Source: DATEEG01 sp035525055 (GTDB taxonomy: Bacteria > Actinomycetota > Acidimicrobiia > Spongiisociales > ZC4RG35). From it: 18,175 bases of DNA. The position numbers and the translations under genes were made by a program. The notes beneath the pieces were generated by a model. It was not told where the DNA came from, did no database searches, and saw only the letters and a list, made by a program, of their open reading frames with translations. Position 1 is the stretch's first letter. Each line of letters opens with the position of its first letter. The DNA lies in contig DATLEZ010000080.1 of the NCBI GenBank assembly GCA_035525055.1, positions 1 to 18,175 of the forward strand. Direction: 5' to 3'. Shown here one piece after another: positions 14,425 through 18,175 of the stretch.

Positions 14425-14792
14425 GCCCTCAGTTTGGCATCGGTCGCCCCGATACGAAACAGCTGCCGGCAATCTCCTGGCCATTTCACGCCGGGCTCTT
14501 ATTGGTTGAGTTCGGAGTCGCTGACGGACCACATTCGGGTACCCCTTTCCGGCCAGTTGCCCCATCCCGAAATTTGGCGCCTGGCGCCCGGCGATTCCGT
14601 AATTGGGCGCACGGGTCCCGGAAGACGGGAGCCCTACGACAGATTTCATCTGAGCCAGGACTGAGCCGCCAAATTTGGGTGGCGGCAAGGGAGCCCTCCC
14701 TTCGCTGATAAGAAACGCCAACCGGACACTCTCGGAGGAGCAATAAGGCGGTCGCTATCGGGAGGTCAATCTCCTGGCACAATCCGAGGGCC
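14425..14792. other. Divergent intergenic region, hairpin- and repeat-rich
   Basis: This 368-bp gap lies between two divergent operons and has no convincing gene. It contains an imperfect direct repeat of 14 bp with 12 identities (14567-14580 and 14597-14610, exactly 30 bp apart), plus a related AAATTTGGGTGGC at 14671-14683. Three hairpins follow in a row: 14613-14634 (one bulge), 14665-14686 (7-bp stem) and 14687-14702 (AAGGGA/TCCCTT). A 12-bp direct repeat CAATCTCCTGGC sits near both ends (14470-14481 and 14767-14778). The layout suits regulator-binding sites controlling both operons, or a small structured RNA. Confidence 0.55.
14431..14436 (-). promoter_or_regulatory. -10-like box for the membrane protein / aconitase X operon
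   Basis: On the - strand CAAACT (TANNNT with C at position 1) ends exactly 6 nt before ATG 14424. The GAGGGC directly in front of the ATG is too close to act as a Shine-Dalgarno, which fits a leaderless mRNA. Confidence 0.4.
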
Positions 14793-15899
14793 TTGCACCC
14801 GACTCCGCCCACCGCCGCCGACCAGCCGGAGCGAATTCCGACAGAAGCGGAAAGACCCTTCCACGACGGCGATGAAACCGTCTTCACCTTTCGGGGCGAA
14901 GCCGAAGCGGTCCATCTCGTCACGTGGATGCCGATGTTCCCCGCTCCCCCGCCATTCACTCGGGTCGCCGACGGCCTCTGGCAGCTCCGCCTTCGCCTTC
15001 CAACTACCGCCCGAATCGAATACCGGCTGGCGATCACTCTCAGCGGGCGAACCCGTCAGATCGACGACCCGCTGAATTCCCCCACTGCCCCCAACCCCTT
15101 TGGCGCCAACTCGGTGCTTACCGGACGGAAATATCAACTCCCTTGGTTTGCCAAGGAACCCCCCGAACCGCTCCGCGGACAGCTCCACGAAGTCAGAGTG
15201 ACTTCGGCGGCACTGGGCAGGCGCCACCATTATCACGTCTACCTCCCCGAGGGGTTCAAGGCCCGGACGGGCCATCCGATCCTCATGGTCCATGACGGAT
15301 CGGACTTTCTCGAATTCGGCGATCTCGGTGGCTGCATCGACCGCCTGATCATGGGGGGTGCGGTGGCGAGCATGGCCGTCGTTCTCATGGACCCGTGGAG
15401 TCGAATCGTTGAGTACGGCGCCAACCCCGCTCACAGTCAGCACCTTGTGGGCGAAGTGCTTCCCCACATCGTCCGGCGGCTCCGTCTCAAACCAACCGGG
15501 ACTGCCGCGCTGGGCTCCTCCCTCGGGGCGGTGGCTGCCCTGGCGGCCGCCTGGCACAACCCGCAGGCCTTAGTTGGGCTGGCCCTGCTCTCCGGGTCCT
15601 TCGCCCACAGGCTGGCAGAGCATCAGCCTCCGGAGGTCTTCTCGCCCGTCATCGATTTTCTGGCCAACTTCGAAGGAGACCCGCGCCTCGAGAACACCGC
15701 CGTGTTTCAGAGCGCCGGCCGCTACGAACGACTCTGCGACCTCAATCGACGCTTGGCCCCGATCATCGGAGCCGCCGCCGCCCGTCATGTCTATCGAGAG
15801 ACCTGGGACGGACATCACTGGGGAAGTTGGCGCGACCGTCTCGGTGATGCTCTCTCGTTCCTGTTTCCCGGCGCGGCCCGTTTTGATGTGAAGGGTTAG
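14793..15899 (+). CDS. Enterochelin-esterase-like alpha/beta hydrolase with N-terminal E-set domain
   Basis: The protein has 368 residues. The only plausible start in this frame is TTG 14793; the next Met is at residue 46. A CACAAT box ends 9 nt upstream and no usable Shine-Dalgarno is present, so the start is the weak point. Residues about 20-125 resemble the beta-sandwich found at the N-terminus of Fes-type esterases (TVFTFRGEAEAVHLVTW, then YRLAITLSG). Residues about 130-360 form the PF00756-type esterase: HHYHVYLPEGF, PILMVHDGSDFLEF, the nucleophile elbow GSSLGA with Ser243, and the C-terminal DGHHWGSWRDRL with the catalytic His at 341/342. The family hydrolyses esters of siderophores, sugars or other acyl conjugates. 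No signal peptide is seen, so it is probably cytoplasmic. It is followed 9 nt later by an ATP-grasp ligase and then by a second esterase. Confidence 0.85.
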   Translation: MHPTPPTAADQPERIPTEAERPFHDGDETVFTFRGEAEAVHLVTWMPMFPAPPPFTRVADGLWQLRLRLPTTARIEYRLAITLSGRTRQIDDPLNSPTAPNPFGANSVLTGRKYQLPWFAKEPPEPLRGQLHEVRVTSAALGRRHHYHVYLPEGFKARTGHPILMVHDGSDFLEFGDLGGCIDRLIMGGAVASMAVVLMDPWSRIVEYGANPAHSQHLVGEVLPHIVRRLRLKPTGTAALGSSLGAVAALAAAWHNPQALVGLALLSGSFAHRLAEHQPPEVFSPVIDFLANFEGDPRLENTAVFQSAGRYERLCDLNRRLAPIIGAAAARHVYRETWDGHHWGSWRDRLGDALSFLFPGAARFDVKG

Positions 15900-15902
15900 G
15901 CT
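15897..15902 (+). promoter_or_regulatory. -10 box for the ATP-grasp gene, overlapping the esterase stop codon
   Basis: TAGGCT (TANNNT) ends exactly 6 nt before ATG 15909, and its first three bases are the esterase stop TAG. No Shine-Dalgarno precedes the ATG. The ATP-grasp and downstream genes may therefore have their own leaderless promoter inside the cassette. Confidence 0.5.
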
Positions 15903-15908
15903 CGCACG

Positions 15909-17246
15909 ATGGCGGAAATGCCCCTGACTATTGGCCTGTCGCTGGGCGCAGACCTGGAGTGGCCGGTCTTCTTCGAAGACATCATCGCTCGCCTTAATCC
16001 CCGGATTCCGAAGGGCGATGACACAATCACCTTCCGCGTTGAGCGGGTCACGATCGAGCCGTTCTTCCTTCGTCAACCCGTCCGGTATGCAGTTCTACTC
16101 GATCGCCTTACCCACTGGTATCACACTTCCCGCGAGTGGATAAAGAAGGGTGTTGTTCACGACGACCTCTACGTCTTCAACAACCCATTCACCATCCAGT
16201 CGATGGAAAAGCACACCTCATACGCCGCGATGATGAGGCTCGGTCTGCCGGTTCCCAGGACGCTCCTCCTGCCCCCCAAGGAGTACGACACCCAGCCGGA
16301 CCTGCAGGTGACCCTTGAGCAGTACGCCCGTCTCTTCGATATCGCTGAGGTCGCCAAACAGGTTGGATATCCCTGCTACATGAAGCCCTTCGACGGCGGA
16401 GCCTGGCGAGGCGTCTCCCGCATCGAAAATGAGGAGCAACTGCGCGTCGCCTACGACAAGAGTGGACGCTCGATCATGCATCTCCAGGAAGCGGTCGAGC
16501 CCTTCGACCTCTTCGTGCGGGCGCTGGCGGTGGGGCCGCAGGTCAACATCATCCGCTACGACCCCGCCGCGCCGATGCACGATCGCTACAAGGTTGGCTT
16601 CAACTTCCTGGACGCCGCCGAGTGGCAACTCATGTCGGACATGGTCCTGACAATCAACAGCTTCTTCAACTGGGACTTCAACTCATGCGAGGCGCTGCGG
16701 AAGGAAGGCGAGTTCTACCCGATCGACTTTGCCAACGCCTGCCCCGACTCCCAGGTGACCAGCCTGCACTATCACCTCCCCTGGCTGGTGAAGGCCATGA
16801 TCCGGTGGGCTCTCTACGTCGCCGCGACCGGCCGGAAGGTCCAGCACAACCCGGACTGGAACGCATTTTTCGACATTGCTCGCCAGGACCTCCCTTACCG
16901 CGAGAAGCTGTCAGCCTACGCGGGCATCGCACATGAGCGGTACGAGACTGAACGATTCCTCGAGTTCTGCGATACCCACCTGGCGATGCTCGATGAGATC
17001 ACATGGGAGTACTTCGGAGCGGAGCGGGCCAAGGAGGCAGTGCGTCGCAAGGTATCCGTCATCTTCCCTCCCCACGAAGTCGAGCAGTACACGGAGCACT
17101 TCTGGGGCCTGCTGCAGTTCTGGCGGCGCACCGAGCGCGACCGCCTCGACATTCTCGGATCCACGTTTACACCCGGGGAATATGGCGACGAACACCCTCT
17201 CAGCCGGGTGTCTGCGCCAGCAGATACCGGTGAAGGGTCCCTGTGA
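15909..17246 (+). CDS. ATP-grasp ligase-like protein
   Basis: The protein has 445 residues. ATP-grasp enzymes join a carboxylate to an amine, thiol or similar nucleophile through an acyl phosphate. The fold is indicated by AAMMRLGLPVPRTLLLPPK (about 106-124), the ATP-binding lysine in GYPCYMKPFDGGAWRGV (Lys159, with a Gly-rich loop), LQEAVEPFDLFVRALAVG with acidic residues for the adenine/ribose side (about 192-209), and FYPIDFANACPDS with Asp273 and Asn276 as likely magnesium ligands. An N-terminal preATP-grasp part of about 100 residues and a C-terminal helical extension of about 140 residues complete it. No family name with known substrate is recognised. The ATG lies 9 nt after the first esterase's stop, and the second esterase starts inside its last codons, so all three are likely made together. 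Confidence 0.85.
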   Translation: MAEMPLTIGLSLGADLEWPVFFEDIIARLNPRIPKGDDTITFRVERVTIEPFFLRQPVRYAVLLDRLTHWYHTSREWIKKGVVHDDLYVFNNPFTIQSMEKHTSYAAMMRLGLPVPRTLLLPPKEYDTQPDLQVTLEQYARLFDIAEVAKQVGYPCYMKPFDGGAWRGVSRIENEEQLRVAYDKSGRSIMHLQEAVEPFDLFVRALAVGPQVNIIRYDPAAPMHDRYKVGFNFLDAAEWQLMSDMVLTINSFFNWDFNSCEALRKEGEFYPIDFANACPDSQVTSLHYHLPWLVKAMIRWALYVAATGRKVQHNPDWNAFFDIARQDLPYREKLSAYAGIAHERYETERFLEFCDTHLAMLDEITWEYFGAERAKEAVRRKVSVIFPPHEVEQYTEHFWGLLQFWRRTERDRLDILGSTFTPGEYGDEHPLSRVSAPADTGEGSL

Positions 17247-17971
17247 AGGTTGTCGAGCGCTGGCACTCAGACCGAATCGGCCAAGAAATAGCGGTGGCCC
17301 GGTGGGGAACGGTCGGGGTGCCGATCCTCATCTTTCCAACTGCCGGCGGTGACTTCGAGGAGATCGAGCGATTCCACTTGATTGGAGCGCTCGAGGGACT
17401 TCTCCGGGATGGGCGGATCAAGGTGTATTCGGTCGACTCGATCAACGGCCGGACCTTCCTCACCTCGTCCGATCATCGCCACATCGGGTGGATGATGTCG
17501 GCGTTCGATTCCGTGATCGAACACGAGGTCGTGCCGGCCATCCGGGCCGATTGCCGAAGCGACGACATCGAGATCGTCACCGCCGGAGCATCGGTCGGCG
17601 CTTTTAATGCCCTCGAAGTCCTGTGCCGGCACCCTGACTCCTTCCGGGCGGCGTTGTGCGTGTCGGGCACTTTCAACCTGACTCGCTGGCTCAAGGGTCC
17701 TATTACGTCTGATTTCTTCTTCTCCTCCCCGATCCATTACCTGCCGACCCTCCCCGATGGTGAGCGCCTCGCCCGTTTGCGCCAACGCTTCGTTGTGTTC
17801 GCCCACGGTCTGGGCAGGGCGGAGGAGCCCAGCGAGTCGTGGAGGACCGCTGAAATTCTCGGATCGAAAGGCATACCTAACCGGGTCGATGAGTGGGGGC
17901 CTGAGTGGCCGCACGACTGGGTGACCTGGAGGGAGATGTTTCCGAAGTTGCTCGACGAACTGACCTCGTGA
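17243..17971 (+). CDS. Second PF00756-like esterase of the cassette
   Basis: The protein has 242 residues. The start GTG 17243 overlaps the ATP-grasp stop by 4 nt (GTGA), a sign of translational coupling. It is a single alpha/beta-hydrolase domain without the E-set domain of the first esterase: PILIFPTAGGDFEEIERF (about 27-44, oxyanion side), KVYSVDSINGRTF, the nucleophile elbow TAGASVGAFNAL with Ser117, and WPHDWVTWREMF near the end with the likely catalytic His224. No signal peptide or membrane segment is present. It is clearly divergent from the first esterase, so the pair is not a recent duplication. Two distinct esterases flanking an ATP-grasp ligase suggest hydrolysis or transfer of the ligase's product. 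Confidence 0.85.
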   Translation: MKVVERWHSDRIGQEIAVARWGTVGVPILIFPTAGGDFEEIERFHLIGALEGLLRDGRIKVYSVDSINGRTFLTSSDHRHIGWMMSAFDSVIEHEVVPAIRADCRSDDIEIVTAGASVGAFNALEVLCRHPDSFRAALCVSGTFNLTRWLKGPITSDFFFSSPIHYLPTLPDGERLARLRQRFVVFAHGLGRAEEPSESWRTAEILGSKGIPNRVDEWGPEWPHDWVTWREMFPKLLDELTS

Positions 17972-17987
17972 TCCCAAGTCAGACCTG

Positions 17988-18175
17988 ATGGATTGGATGG
18001 GCATCGCTGCCGATGAGGCGGCCACGCATGTGACGGCGAACCTGCGGTCCAGGTTCGGGTCGAAGGGATGGACCGAGTTCTCAACCCGGCTGGCCGCGCA
18101 CGGCGAGCGCCTATTTCGCCTTCTCCACCACCTATACGGCTGGCGCTATGACTTTGCCTGGATCCACGAACAAAT
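17988..18175 (+). CDS. Amylosucrase-like GH13 protein, N-terminal fragment
   Basis: The right edge cuts this gene after 62 codons. ATG 17988 (or ATG 17997) starts 16 nt after the second esterase's stop; no Shine-Dalgarno is visible. The visible part is helical. Its segment RLFRLLHHLYGWRYDFAWIHEQ resembles the N-terminal helical domain of amylosucrases and sucrose hydrolases (family GH13), which carry a similar RLxxLYGxRYDF stretch before the catalytic barrel. If correct, the enzyme would act on sucrose or an alpha-glucoside and transfer or release glucose. The catalytic region is outside the window, so the assignment rests on this motif and on gene order only. Confidence 0.6.
   Translation, partial: MDWMGIAADEAATHVTANLRSRFGSKGWTEFSTRLAAHGERLFRLLHHLYGWRYDFAWIHEQ

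Noticed and set aside
14425..14721. N-terminal extension of the membrane protein by 99 codons
   Set aside because: It is hydrophilic and repeat-derived, includes the hairpin region, and would remove the -10 box from its position before ATG 14424.
14766..15557. 263-codon - strand frame opposite the first esterase
   Set aside because: The + strand frame has clear esterase motifs including the nucleophile elbow; the - strand frame has none.
17267..18025. 252-codon - strand frame opposite the second esterase
   Set aside because: Antisense shadow; the coding strand has esterase motifs and translational coupling to the ATP-grasp gene.

Overview
The window looks like chromosomal DNA of a high-GC actinobacterium. 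The evidence is the Gram-positive-type 5S rRNA, the 180-kDa-class NAD-dependent glutamate dehydrogenase, SURF1, and several genes that start 6 to 9 bases downstream of a TANNNT-like -10 box with no Shine-Dalgarno. A class such as Acidimicrobiia fits, but that is an inference from gene style, and no species can be named.

Layout. Bases 1-566 are the end of an rRNA operon: the 23S 3' end, a short spacer, 5S, and a strong intrinsic terminator. Bases 606-3063 on the + strand hold a TPR protein, a short SSB-like OB-fold protein, an unrecognised 63-residue protein and SURF1. A YbaK-type deacylase on the - strand (2989-3501) converges on SURF1 and overlaps its end. Bases 3539-5783 on the + strand hold a ribokinase, a nucleoside hydrolase (together a nucleoside-to-ribose-5-phosphate salvage pair) and a small zinc-knuckle-like protein. 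A large - strand block follows. In transcription order it is: a multi-pass membrane protein of unknown function (14424-13402), the large and small subunits of aconitase X (13392-11888), galE (11883-10885) and the 1591-residue NAD-GDH (10775-6000). From 14793 to the right edge on the + strand is a tight cassette: a Fes-like esterase with an N-terminal beta-sandwich domain, an ATP-grasp ligase, a second esterase, and the beginning of an amylosucrase-like GH13 protein.

The housekeeping genes are readily assigned. The least explained parts are the esterase / ATP-grasp / esterase / GH13 cassette, which looks like a dedicated pathway for making and hydrolysing a ligated (possibly sugar-linked) product, and the membrane protein joined to two-subunit aconitase X. 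The 368-bp divergent intergenic region between these two blocks is rich in hairpins and short repeats. No tRNA, CRISPR array, insertion sequence or prophage gene was found.
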